DNA of 64,000 nucleotides, from contig CACNVG010000003.1 of assembly GCA_902623785.1 (NCBI GenBank), positions 20,160 through 84,159 on the forward strand, read 5' to 3'. Within the stretch, counting starts at the first letter, position 1; the number at the start of each line of letters is the position of its first letter. This DNA is from an uncultured Pelagibacteraceae bacterium (GTDB lineage: Bacteria; Pseudomonadota; Alphaproteobacteria; Pelagibacterales; Pelagibacteraceae). The translations under genes and the position numbers were made by a program. Below are positions 36,463-45,432 of the stretch, piece by piece. The notes below the pieces were generated by a model that was given only the letters and a program-made list of their open reading frames with translations, made no database searches and was not told where the DNA came from.

Positions 36463-37899
36463 ATGTCTGACAAAAAAAAATTTTATATTAATGGTAAATG
36501 GGTTTCACCAAAAAGTAATAAAAGTATTAAAGTAATAAATCCCGCAACAGAAGATGTATGTGCAGAAATATCTTTAGGTTCAAAAGAAGATGTTAATGAT
36601 GCAGTTTTGTCTGCAAAAGATGCTTTTAAAACATGGGCATTCTCTTCAAAAAAAGAAAGACTAGAACCACTAGAGAAATTATATGAACTATATAAAAAAA
36701 GATGGTCAGATATAGCAGAGACTATAACTACAGAAATGGGAGCTCCAAAAGATTTTTCAACAAAATTACAAGCTGGAACAGGCGCTGCTCATATTAAAAC
36801 ATTTATTAGATATCTTAAAGAATTTGATTTTGAGAAACCATTAGGGGAACACGCAAAAAACCAAAGACTTATTTATGAACCCAAAGGTGTATGTGCTTTA
36901 ATAACACCTTGGAACTGGCCAATGAACCAAACCTGTTTGAAAGTTATGCCCGCTTTAGCGTCAGGATGCACTATGATACTAAAACCATCTGAAGTAGCAC
37001 CGTTATCAGCTATGATATTAACAGAATTAATTGATGAAGCAGGTTTTCCTCCAGGAGTTTTTAATTTGGTTAATGGAGATGGTGCAACAACTGGAGATGC
37101 TTTAACAAGCCATCCAGATATAAATATGATCTCATTTACAGGATCAACTAGGGCTGGAGCTTTAATATCGCAAAATGCTGCTAAAGATTTCAAAAGGGTT
37201 AGTCTTGAACTTGGTGGAAAAGGAGCAAATATAATTTTTAAAGATGCAGACCCTGAAGCTATCGAGAGAGGAGCTTTGAGGTGCTTTAGAAACTCAGGGC
37301 AATCATGTAATGCACCAACAAGAATGCTTGTCGAAAAAAGTATGTATGATGAGGCGGTTGAAAGAGTAAAAAAATTTGCGAATAGTATGAAAGTTGGAGA
37401 TCCTAAAAAGGAAGGTGAACACATCGGCCCAGTAGTATCTGAAGTACAGTACGAAAAAATACAGTCGCTTATTCAAAAAGGTATCGATGAAGGTGCTAAA
37501 CTTGTTGCAGGGGGAGTGGGAAAACCTGATGGATTAGATAAAGGTTACTTTGTTAAACCTACAGCCTTTGCCGATGTTAATAATCAAATGGAAATTGCAA
37601 GAACTGAAATTTTTGGTCCAGTACTTTCAATTATACCTTTTGAAAATGAGGAAGAAGCAATAAACATTGCAAATGATACTGATTACGGTCTAACTAATTA
37701 CATTCAAACTAAAGATAAAGAAAAAGCCAATAGAGTTGCAAGAAGGCTTAGATCTGGAATGGTAGATGTTAACGGAGCTGGTATAGCGGTCGATGCACCG
37801 TTCGGAGGATTTAAACATTCTGGTATAGGTCGTGAGGCAGGAAAAGAAGGCTTATTGGAATTTTTAGAAGTTAAATCAGTTGGTGGGTGGGCTAATTAG
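36463..37899 (+). CDS. NAD(P)-dependent aldehyde dehydrogenase
   Basis: Full-length ALDH of 478 residues. Catalytic Cys282 (SGQSCNAP), general base Glu249 (SLELGGKG) and Asn151 (TPWNWP) are present, as are the GSTRAG nucleotide-binding turn and the C-terminal PFGGFKHSGIGREAG. Such enzymes oxidise amino- or semialdehydes to acids. Its position behind a ureohydrolase suggests an aminoaldehyde from a polyamine or guanidino compound. It ends convergently against the ArgE-like gene, overlapping by 8 bases. Confidence 0.9.
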   Translation: MSDKKKFYINGKWVSPKSNKSIKVINPATEDVCAEISLGSKEDVNDAVLSAKDAFKTWAFSSKKERLEPLEKLYELYKKRWSDIAETITTEMGAPKDFSTKLQAGTGAAHIKTFIRYLKEFDFEKPLGEHAKNQRLIYEPKGVCALITPWNWPMNQTCLKVMPALASGCTMILKPSEVAPLSAMILTELIDEAGFPPGVFNLVNGDGATTGDALTSHPDINMISFTGSTRAGALISQNAAKDFKRVSLELGGKGANIIFKDADPEAIERGALRCFRNSGQSCNAPTRMLVEKSMYDEAVERVKKFANSMKVGDPKKEGEHIGPVVSEVQYEKIQSLIQKGIDEGAKLVAGGVGKPDGLDKGYFVKPTAFADVNNQMEIARTEIFGPVLSIIPFENEEEAINIANDTDYGLTNYIQTKDKEKANRVARRLRSGMVDVNGAGIAVDAPFGGFKHSGIGREAGKEGLLEFLEVKSVGGWAN

Positions 37900-39082
37900 A
37901 TTTTGATTTTTCTTTTACACCATCCAAAAATTTAAGACATTTTTTTAATTCTTCTAACTTAATAAATTCATCAACTTTGTGCGCTTGCTCAATTGATCCA
38001 GGTCCACAAACAACTGTGCTAATTCCAATTTCTTGAAAAAGACCTGCCTCTGTACCAAAAGACACAACTTCACGTAAATTATCTCCAGTAATGCTTGATA
38101 CAAACTCACAAGCTTCGGAATTCTTTTCTCTATCAAAACCTATGATTTCCCCAATTATTTCCTTTCGTATTTCAGATTTTGGATAGACTTTTTGCATTTC
38201 TGGAAGTAATTCTTTTTTTATAAATTTATCTATTTCGCTATTAACAAACACCCCATCTTCTTTTACAACAGGCCTTAATTCCCAATCAACCTTACATTTA
38301 TCAGCTATTACATTTCTCGCAATTCCACCTGAAATACCACCAATTTGTAAAGTGGTATATGGGGGGTTAAATATAGAATTTTTAGTTTTTCTTTTTTTTA
38401 AAACTTCTCTCAATTGCATAAGTTTTTGAATAAATTTAGAGGCATATTCTACTGCATTTACACCTTTTTCAGGCTGCGAACCATGACCAGCAAGACCATG
38501 AAAATGTGTAGTGTACTCATAACAACCTTTGTGAGCATCAATTATTTTCATATTAGTTGGCTCTCCAACAATACACAAAGAATCTTTTATATCTCTTTTT
38601 TTTAATTCATCTATTAAAAGGGGCGCTCCTTGGCATGCTGTCTCTTCATCAAAAGTAAATGAAAAATGGATATCTCGATCTAATTTTTCGGAGGAAAATA
38701 CTGGCGCATAAGCTAACACACAAGCTAAAAAACCCTTCATATCACACGAACCTCTTCCAAACAGTTTCCCATCCTTGATTGTTGCTTTAAAAGGATCTGT
38801 TGACCAACTTTTTGTTACAGGCACCACATCAGTATGACCTGAAAAAATTATAGATTTTTTCCCGTTCTTTTTTTTTGACTTTAAAGTTGAAAATAAGTTC
38901 ACTCTTTTTTTATCATTATCAAATACTTTAAATGATGATGCTCCGACATCACCTAAAATTTTTTCACAGTAATTAATAATTGAGTTGTTATCTTCACCTG
39001 AAATAGTTTTAAATCCTATTAAATCAGAGAGAATTTTAATTGAATCATTATATAATTTATCTGAATTATTTTCTGTACTCAT
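37892..39082 (-). CDS. argE: Acetylornithine deacetylase (M20 family)
   Basis: Dizinc amidohydrolase of 396 residues. Metal and catalytic residues lie in SGHTDVVPV, GRGSCDMKGFL, FDEETACQGA, GEPTNMKIIDAHKG and the late GSIEQAHKVDE. Sequence and length fit ArgE, which releases ornithine from N-acetylornithine; a related deacylase is possible. The dimerisation domain (about 180-295) is present. Its neighbours handle guanidino/aldehyde compounds, so it may also serve catabolism. Confidence 0.85.
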   Translation of the reverse strand: MSTENNSDKLYNDSIKILSDLIGFKTISGEDNNSIINYCEKILGDVGASSFKVFDNDKKRVNLFSTLKSKKKNGKKSIIFSGHTDVVPVTKSWSTDPFKATIKDGKLFGRGSCDMKGFLACVLAYAPVFSSEKLDRDIHFSFTFDEETACQGAPLLIDELKKRDIKDSLCIVGEPTNMKIIDAHKGCYEYTTHFHGLAGHGSQPEKGVNAVEYASKFIQKLMQLREVLKKRKTKNSIFNPPYTTLQIGGISGGIARNVIADKCKVDWELRPVVKEDGVFVNSEIDKFIKKELLPEMQKVYPKSEIRKEIIGEIIGFDREKNSEACEFVSSITGDNLREVVSFGTEAGLFQEIGISTVVCGPGSIEQAHKVDEFIKLEELKKCLKFLDGVKEKSKSN

Positions 39083-39109
39083 TCGTAAAAAGAATTATAT
39101 ATTAATTCC

Positions 39110-39451
39110 ATGAAAGAACAAATATCCTATGATCAATTTGAAAAGATAGATTTAAGAATCGGCACTGTAATTTCAGTCAAAAAAAACGAAAAGGCTCGAA
39201 AACCTTCATTAGTTGTAAAGGTTGATTTTGGAAAAGAAATAGGCGTTAAACAATCTTCTGCCCAAATTACGCATTATTATAATGAGGAAAATTTGAAGAA
39301 TAAACAGGTTATTGGTGTCTGTAATTTTGCAGAAAAAAATATTGCTGGTGTTGTTTCTCAGGTTTTAATACTTGGTGCAATCGACAAAGAAGGGAAAGTG
39401 GTACTACTTCATCCTTCTCAGAAAACAGAAGACGGGTTACCGGTAGCTTAA
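39110..39451 (+). CDS. csaA: CsaA-like tRNA-binding-domain protein
   Basis: A 113-residue single-domain OB-fold protein related to the tRNA-binding domain of methionyl- and phenylalanyl-tRNA synthetases. It starts with QFEKIDLRIGTVISV and contains QVIGVCNFAEKNIAG and the terminal LLHPSQKTEDGLPVA, matching CsaA. In Bacillus CsaA has export-chaperone activity; its role here is unknown. Divergent from argE. Confidence 0.88.
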   Translation: MKEQISYDQFEKIDLRIGTVISVKKNEKARKPSLVVKVDFGKEIGVKQSSAQITHYYNEENLKNKQVIGVCNFAEKNIAGVVSQVLILGAIDKEGKVVLLHPSQKTEDGLPVA

Positions 39452-39539
39452 TTTGCTAGTAAATTTGCGACAAATGATAAATTTATTTAATTATTTTATT
39501 ATGTTATGTCAACTTACTTTTGCTCAAAAATAATTTGTT

Positions 39540-42209
39540 ATGAAACCAGGAAATAAAAATTCTTATAAATCACTTACTTCGATTAATATTAATGAAAAAG
39601 AATATAATTACTTTTCTTTAAAAATTGCAGAACTAAATGGTTTAAAAGGTATAGAAAAATTACCAAAATCATTAAAGGTTTTATTAGAAAATTTACTGCG
39701 ATATGAAGACGGTAAGACAGTAACCAAAGATCAAATTCTTGCTTTGCAAAAATGGTTAATAGATAAAAAGTCTGAAACAGAAATTGCATATAGACCCGCT
39801 AGAGTTCTTTTACAAGACTACACAGGAATACCTGCAGTTGCAGATTTAGCGGCTATGCGTGAGGCTGTAAAAGAAAAAAATAAAGATCCACAAATAATCA
39901 ATCCATTGTCTTCTGTTGATTTGGTAATCGACCATTCAGTACAAGTCGACAAGTTTTCAACGCCAGATTCATTAAAAAAGAATGTTGAAATTGAATTCCA
40001 GAGAAATGCTGAGAGATATTCTTTTTTGAAGTGGGGACAACAAGCTTTTGATAATTTTAGAATAGTTCCACCAGGGACTGGGATATGTCATCAAGTTAAT
40101 CTTGAGTATCTTTCTAAAGTAGTATGGAAAGAAAAATTTAAAGATAAAGATTATATTTTTCCAGATACTTTAGTAGGAACTGATAGTCATACCACTATGG
40201 TAAATGGTTTGTCTGTTCTTGGATGGGGAGTAGGAGGTATAGAAGCAGAGGCTGGCATGCTTGGGCAACCGATCTCTATGTTAATACCAGAGGTAATTGG
40301 TTTTGAAATAATAAATAGGCTTCCAGAAGGCACAACTGCTACAGACTTAGTTTTGACAGTTGTTAAAATGTTAAGGGATAAAGGTGTTGTTGGAAAGTTT
40401 GTTGAATTTTATGGTGAGGGACTCAAAAATTTAACCCTTGCTGACCGAGCAACTATAGCTAATATGGCCCCAGAGTACGGAGCAACATGTGGTTTCTTTC
40501 CAATTGATGATGAGACTTTAAAATATCTTGAGTTCTCCGGAAGAGATAAAAATCAAGTAGAAATAGTTAAAAGATATGCACAAGAACAAGGGCTATGGAT
40601 AAGTGATAATATGGTTTTTACTGACACTCTAAAATTGGATATGTCTACAGTTGTTCCAACAATCTCAGGGCCTAAAAGACCTCAAGATAAAGTTTTATTA
40701 ACAGAGGCTTCCAAAAATTTTGATACTAATTTTAAAAATATTACAAAAAGACAAGCTTTTTCAACTTCAAAAGTTGACGGAACAGACTATGAAATTAAAG
40801 ATGGCTCTATTTTAATAGCTGCAATAACTTCATGCACTAATACATCAAATCCAAATGTATTAATCGGGGCAGGTTTGCTGGCTAAGAAGGCCTGTGATCT
40901 TGGGTTAACAACAAAGCCGTGGGTAAAAACTTCTCTTGCACCAGGGTCTCAAGTAGTTACTGACTATTTAGCAAAGGCCGGTTTAAACGTTTATTTAGAT
41001 AAGCTTGGTTTTAATCTCGTTGGGTACGGTTGCACAACTTGTATTGGTAACTCAGGTCCTTTACCAGAAAACATATCATCAGCCGTTCAAAAAAATAATA
41101 TTTATGCAGTTTCAGTATTATCTGGTAATAGAAATTTTGAAGGAAGAATCTCTCCATTGATTAAAGCTAATTATTTAGCATCACCACCTCTAGTAGTAGC
41201 CTATGCACTAGTTGGACACATGAAATTTGATTTTTATAGAGATTCGTTGGGCAAATCTAAAGATGGTAAAGATATTTTCTTAAAAGATATATGGCCATCT
41301 AATAAAGAAATTGAAGATACATTAAGTAATTCTCTAAATGCAGAAATGTTTATTAACAGATATTCGAATGTATCCAAGGGACCATCACAATGGCAAAATA
41401 TTAAAACAAAAGAAAGCAGCATTTATGAATGGGATGATAACTCAACATATGTAAAAAAACCTCCATTCTTTGATAATCTTAAAGATAGCCCAGATGGATA
41501 TAAAGATATTATTAATGCAAGACCTTTATTAATTCTAGGGGATATGGTTACGACAGATCATATTTCGCCAGCTGGTTCAATTCAAAAAGAGAGTCCCACA
41601 GGCGATTATTTTATGAAAAATCAAGTTTTACAAAAAGATTTTAATTCTTACGGGTCGAGGAGAGGTAATCATGAGGTAATGATGAGAGGAACTTTTGCAA
41701 ATATAAGAATTAGAAATGAGATGGCGCCAGGAACTGAGGGAGGTTTTACTAAATTATATCCTGAGGAAAAGATAATGCCAGTTTTTGAAGCAGTAGAAGA
41801 GTATAAAAAAAGAAAAACTGATTTAATAGTCATTGGTGGTAAAGAGTATGGAACAGGCTCTTCAAGAGATTGGGCAGCCAAGGGTACAAAACTTTTGGGA
41901 GTAAAATCTGTATTTGCTGAAAGTTTTGAGAGAATACATAGATCGAATTTAATCGGGATGGGAATATTACCATTACAATTTATAGATGGCATGGACAGAA
42001 AAAAATTAAAACTTACAGGTTCGGAAATTATTACAGTAAATGGAATAGAAAAAGGATTAAATCCTGGAGACAAATTATCTGTCGAATTTAAATATCAAAA
42101 TGGAGAAATTAAAAAAATTAAAATGTTATGCAGAATAGATACAAATAATGAGCTAGAATACTATAAGCACGGTGGGATTCTTCAATACGTTTTAAGAAAT
42201 ACTATCTAG
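39540..42209 (+). CDS. acnA: Aconitate hydratase A
   Basis: 4Fe-4S enzyme of 889 residues that interconverts citrate and isocitrate. The three cluster cysteines lie in SCTNTSNP and GCTTCIGNSGPL. Substrate motifs DSHTTM and YGTGSSRDWAAKG are intact. Domain order is that of the AcnA/IRP group. It provides the substrate for the icd gene at 14058. Two bases separate it from the next gene. Confidence 0.97.
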   Translation: MKPGNKNSYKSLTSININEKEYNYFSLKIAELNGLKGIEKLPKSLKVLLENLLRYEDGKTVTKDQILALQKWLIDKKSETEIAYRPARVLLQDYTGIPAVADLAAMREAVKEKNKDPQIINPLSSVDLVIDHSVQVDKFSTPDSLKKNVEIEFQRNAERYSFLKWGQQAFDNFRIVPPGTGICHQVNLEYLSKVVWKEKFKDKDYIFPDTLVGTDSHTTMVNGLSVLGWGVGGIEAEAGMLGQPISMLIPEVIGFEIINRLPEGTTATDLVLTVVKMLRDKGVVGKFVEFYGEGLKNLTLADRATIANMAPEYGATCGFFPIDDETLKYLEFSGRDKNQVEIVKRYAQEQGLWISDNMVFTDTLKLDMSTVVPTISGPKRPQDKVLLTEASKNFDTNFKNITKRQAFSTSKVDGTDYEIKDGSILIAAITSCTNTSNPNVLIGAGLLAKKACDLGLTTKPWVKTSLAPGSQVVTDYLAKAGLNVYLDKLGFNLVGYGCTTCIGNSGPLPENISSAVQKNNIYAVSVLSGNRNFEGRISPLIKANYLASPPLVVAYALVGHMKFDFYRDSLGKSKDGKDIFLKDIWPSNKEIEDTLSNSLNAEMFINRYSNVSKGPSQWQNIKTKESSIYEWDDNSTYVKKPPFFDNLKDSPDGYKDIINARPLLILGDMVTTDHISPAGSIQKESPTGDYFMKNQVLQKDFNSYGSRRGNHEVMMRGTFANIRIRNEMAPGTEGGFTKLYPEEKIMPVFEAVEEYKKRKTDLIVIGGKEYGTGSSRDWAAKGTKLLGVKSVFAESFERIHRSNLIGMGILPLQFIDGMDRKKLKLTGSEIITVNGIEKGLNPGDKLSVEFKYQNGEIKKIKMLCRIDTNNELEYYKHGGILQYVLRNTI

Positions 42210-42211
42210 AT

Positions 42212-42853
42212 ATGAATGAAGATATAGAATTTGTAAATCAAAGTACTAGAATTGAAAAGTTCAAAAACTTTATAATTAAGAATAGAAAAAAGTTAATTTT
42301 AACTTTTTTAAGCATCATAGTTTTTTTGTTTATTTTGTTTATTTATCAAGAATTTAAAGAAAAAAAAAAATTAGATATTGCTGAAAAATTTAATAACTTA
42401 ACATTGATAAAAATTAAAAAGGGTGAAAAAGATAAATTAAAAAAATTAATTGAGATAATAGCAAGTCAAAACGAGACATATTCAATACTTTCGCTAAACT
42501 ATATTATAGATAATCAATTAATAGATGATAAAAGCGAAATCAATAAATTATTTGATGATACAATAAAAATACAGTCAGATGATGAAATTAAGAATTTAAT
42601 TATTTACAAAAAAGGTTTATTCAATTCCAATAACATTAATGAAAATGAACTTTTAAAAATTTTAAATCCAGTATTAAAATCTCAAAGTGTTTGGAAGCCT
42701 CATTCTTTACTACTTATGTCTGATTATTTCTATGCAAATGGAAATTCCAACAAATCAAAACAATTTCTTAAAGAAATTGTAAATAATGAAAAAATTAATA
42801 GTAATATCAAACTTGAAGCACAAAAAAGACTTAGACGGTTTTTTAATGAATAA
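42212..42853 (+). CDS. Membrane-anchored YfgM-like protein
   Basis: A 213-residue protein with a short cytoplasmic N-terminus, one membrane helix (about residues 29-46) and a TPR-like helical periplasmic domain. The topology and its position directly before a BamB-like gene match YfgM, an ancillary subunit near the SecYEG translocon in other proteobacteria. Sequence conservation is weak, so the assignment rests mainly on context. It overlaps the next gene by 8 bases. Confidence 0.65.
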   Translation: MNEDIEFVNQSTRIEKFKNFIIKNRKKLILTFLSIIVFLFILFIYQEFKEKKKLDIAEKFNNLTLIKIKKGEKDKLKKLIEIIASQNETYSILSLNYIIDNQLIDDKSEINKLFDDTIKIQSDDEIKNLIIYKKGLFNSNNINENELLKILNPVLKSQSVWKPHSLLLMSDYFYANGNSNKSKQFLKEIVNNEKINSNIKLEAQKRLRRFFNE

Positions 42854-44141
42854 AAAATATATTTCATTTATTATTTTTTTTTTTCTATGTAATTGTTCAT
42901 TTAATACAAACTCATCTTTTTGGACTAAAGAACAAAATATTCTTGAAGATAAATCTGCTACCAAGATAGTCATTGAAAAAAAAAAAGATACTTTAAATGA
43001 ATTTAATCCAACTTTTAAAATTAAATTACCAAAAAATATCAGAATAACTAAAGATAAAATGCTTAATAACGATGGTTTCGTTGATTTCGATGGATCTTTA
43101 GAAAAAGTATCAAAATTTAATTTTAAGAAGATAAATTATTTTGAGAATTTTGAGCCCGAAATTTTATTGGATGATAAAAACTTATTTTATTTTGATAATA
43201 AAGGATCAATTATAAAATTTGACTCAAATTCACAATTATTATGGAAAAAAAATCATTATTCAAAACTTGATAAAAAACTAAATCCAATATTGTTTTACGC
43301 TTCCCAAGAAAAATTTTTATTTATTGCGGACAGTATCGCAAATTATTATGTAATAAACAAAATCACAGGAGATCTAATTTGGAAGAAAAAACATTCATCC
43401 TCGTTTAATTCCCAGATTAAAATATCCAATGATAAAGTTTTAGTTATAGATCAAGAAAATTCATTGAGATGTTTTTCACTGAAAAATGGAGTTTTATTGT
43501 GGACTGTAAAAACCGAAAGATCTTTATTAAGATCAAAAAAAAAACAATCAATCATACTTCATAAAAATAACGTATTTTTTACTAACTCAATAGGCGATAT
43601 TACTGCGGTAAACATAGAAGATGGAAATATAGTCTGGCAAACACCAACCCAATCTTTTGTAAATTTTGGAAGCACTTTCTCGTTAAAATTATCAGATTTA
43701 GTATCTGATAAAAAGTCAATATTCATTTCGAATAATAAAGAACAGTTTTTTTCAGTAGATATTAAATCAGGTGTCATAAATTGGAAGCAGGAAATTAGTT
43801 CAGAATTAAGACCAGCAATCGTTCAAAACTATTTAATTACGATATCAGATCGTGGTTTACTTATTGTTCTTAAGAAGGAAACTGGAGAAATTATAAGAGT
43901 AAACGATTTATTTAAAAATATGAAAGAGAAAAAAAAGAAAGATTACCAGCCTGTTGGATTTGTGATTGGTAAAAGAAATATATATTTAACCACTGCAAAT
44001 GGCAGAATTTGTATAATAGATTTTGAAAAAGGGAAAATTGAAAAAATTCTTAAACTAGATAATAATAAGTTGCAGCGACCTGCTTATTTAAATAAAAATT
44101 TATATATTGCCAAGGAAAACTCAATTGTTAAATTAAACTAA
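42846..44141 (+). CDS. BamB-like PQQ-repeat lipoprotein
   Basis: A 431-residue beta-propeller protein. I chose ATG 42846, giving a lipoprotein signal with FFLCNC as lipobox; an in-frame ATG at 42786 would put twenty extra charged residues before the signal. PQQ-like blade motifs recur (LWKKNHYS, DLIWKKKH, VLLWTVKTE, NIVWQTPTQ, VINWKQEI). BamB assists BamA in outer-membrane protein insertion. The YfgM-like gene precedes it as in other proteobacteria. Confidence 0.8.
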   Translation: MNKKYISFIIFFFLCNCSFNTNSSFWTKEQNILEDKSATKIVIEKKKDTLNEFNPTFKIKLPKNIRITKDKMLNNDGFVDFDGSLEKVSKFNFKKINYFENFEPEILLDDKNLFYFDNKGSIIKFDSNSQLLWKKNHYSKLDKKLNPILFYASQEKFLFIADSIANYYVINKITGDLIWKKKHSSSFNSQIKISNDKVLVIDQENSLRCFSLKNGVLLWTVKTERSLLRSKKKQSIILHKNNVFFTNSIGDITAVNIEDGNIVWQTPTQSFVNFGSTFSLKLSDLVSDKKSIFISNNKEQFFSVDIKSGVINWKQEISSELRPAIVQNYLITISDRGLLIVLKKETGEIIRVNDLFKNMKEKKKKDYQPVGFVIGKRNIYLTTANGRICIIDFEKGKIEKILKLDNNKLQRPAYLNKNLYIAKENSIVKLN

Positions 44142-44569
44142 TGTTACTTAAACTTCTCGATAAGCTTGGTAGAAAAAAGGTTGTTTTAGATCGCGGACCT
44201 TCTCACCCAGAATTTAATAAAGCAAAGCCATGGATGAATAGATATTATTTAATTTTTAGACATCGACCAAAATGGTTTCCTTTTAACATTCTTATACATG
44301 AAATGTTGGACGATGATCACGGAGAAGGTGTTCATAATCATCCGTTTCCATTTATGACAATAATATTACGTGATGGATATTTTGAAACTTTAAAAAGCGG
44401 TAAATTTTGGAGACCAGTAGGGTATGTTGGTTTTAGATCTGCTAACACACATCATAGAATTGATATTAAATCAGGCACGAAACCTCTTACTATATTTATA
44501 GCAGGACCATATGGACTAAGAAAGGGCCCAAGATCAGAGTATGGAATTGATTTTAAAACTAAAAAATGA
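44141..44569 (+). CDS. Cupin-like protein of unknown function
   Basis: A 142-residue protein. GEGVHNHPFPFMTIILRDGYFETL and NTHHRIDI resemble the two histidine motifs of a small metal-binding cupin, so an oxygenase, isomerase or sensor role is possible. It starts on the last base of the BamB-like stop (taATG) and overlaps yjbQ by 4 bases. No specific family is recognised. Confidence 0.55.
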   Translation: MLLKLLDKLGRKKVVLDRGPSHPEFNKAKPWMNRYYLIFRHRPKWFPFNILIHEMLDDDHGEGVHNHPFPFMTIILRDGYFETLKSGKFWRPVGYVGFRSANTHHRIDIKSGTKPLTIFIAGPYGLRKGPRSEYGIDFKTKK

Positions 44570-44985
44570 AGCAAAAGTTTTTTGAATTAAGATTGAAAAC
44601 GAATGGACAAAAATTATACAATTTTACAGATCAAACCACAAATTGGATCAAAAAGAATTCATTTAATGACGGAATTTTAAATTTAAGCATTCAACACACA
44701 AGCGCCTCCTTAATTATTCAAGAAAATGCTGATCCAGATGTACAAACAGATTTAATAAATTATTTTGATAAACTAGTTCCTATGGATGAAAAATCTTATA
44801 TTCATAAGTCAGAAGGCAAAGATGATATGCCAGCACACATCAAATCCGCTTTAACTAATAATCAAATTTCTCTGAGTGTAAAAAAAAAAGAATTATTATT
44901 AGGTACCTGGCAAGGGATTTATCTATTTGAACATAGAATTGAAAGTCAAGAGAGAAAAATTATTCACCACTTTATTGGTGATTAA
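44566..44985 (+). CDS. yjbQ: YjbQ/UPF0047 family protein
   Basis: A 139-residue protein with the UPF0047 signature HTSASLIIQENADPDVQTDL and the GTWQGIYLFEHR segment. E. coli YjbQ has weak thiamin phosphate synthase activity, and the true role is unsettled. It is coupled to the cupin-like gene by an ATGA overlap and ends convergently with the next gene, overlapping by 4 bases. Confidence 0.9.
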   Translation: MKQKFFELRLKTNGQKLYNFTDQTTNWIKKNSFNDGILNLSIQHTSASLIIQENADPDVQTDLINYFDKLVPMDEKSYIHKSEGKDDMPAHIKSALTNNQISLSVKKKELLLGTWQGIYLFEHRIESQERKIIHHFIGD

Positions 44986-45428
44986 ATATGTGGATCGTAT
45001 GCCCATTGCAAAATTGCTTGCCTCTGTCTTCTTCTGCAAGTTAAATTTCCTTTTTCACAATTTTTTACAATAGCAGTTACGTGCCTTCTAAAATTTTTCC
45101 ATCTTTTAATTTGAGTTATATCTACTTTTGGTATTCTTCTACCCATTGAGAATCTGCAATACCACTGGAACCAGCCTAATGGATCCTCTTTAAATATCCA
45201 ACCTTTCTCAATCCAGTGTTCTCTAGAAAGCCCTGCCTTAACTTTAAATCTATTAATATTTACATCAAAAGTTTTACTTAGCTTGGCCTTAACAAACCAA
45301 CTTTTTGGATATTCTTTAACATTATTTCCAAAATAAGATCCACCAAAAACCCCCAGCTCAAGCATTTTTTTTGGGGAAAGCTCTGGTTTAAATAATTTAT
45401 ATACTTCAGCGTCGCTTAATTTTTTCAT
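44982..45428 (-). CDS. Conserved protein of unknown function
   Basis: A 148-residue, basic, soluble protein. Notable blocks are LELGVFGGSYFGN, DPLGWFQWYCRFSMGRR, ITQIKRWKNFRRHV and CRRRQRQAILQWAYD. The many Trp and Arg residues and two late Cys (NCEKGNLTC) suggest nucleic-acid or nucleotide binding. From memory, similar uncharacterised proteins occur in other bacteria and algae. It lies 4 bases downstream of the DpaL-like gene on the same strand. Confidence 0.6.
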   Translation of the reverse strand: MKKLSDAEVYKLFKPELSPKKMLELGVFGGSYFGNNVKEYPKSWFVKAKLSKTFDVNINRFKVKAGLSREHWIEKGWIFKEDPLGWFQWYCRFSMGRRIPKVDITQIKRWKNFRRHVTAIVKNCEKGNLTCRRRQRQAILQWAYDPHI

Positions 45429-45432
45429 ATGT

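Noticed and set aside
36873..37424. 183-codon open frame on the minus strand inside the aldehyde dehydrogenase gene
   Set aside because: It mirrors a strongly conserved ALDH region with all catalytic motifs on the plus strand; the antisense protein has no recognisable domain.
37892..39082. ArgE-like gene as the ectoine pathway deacetylase DoeB
   Set aside because: It is an M20 enzyme; DoeB belongs to the AstE/AspA-type family, so the ectoine pathway cannot be completed this way.
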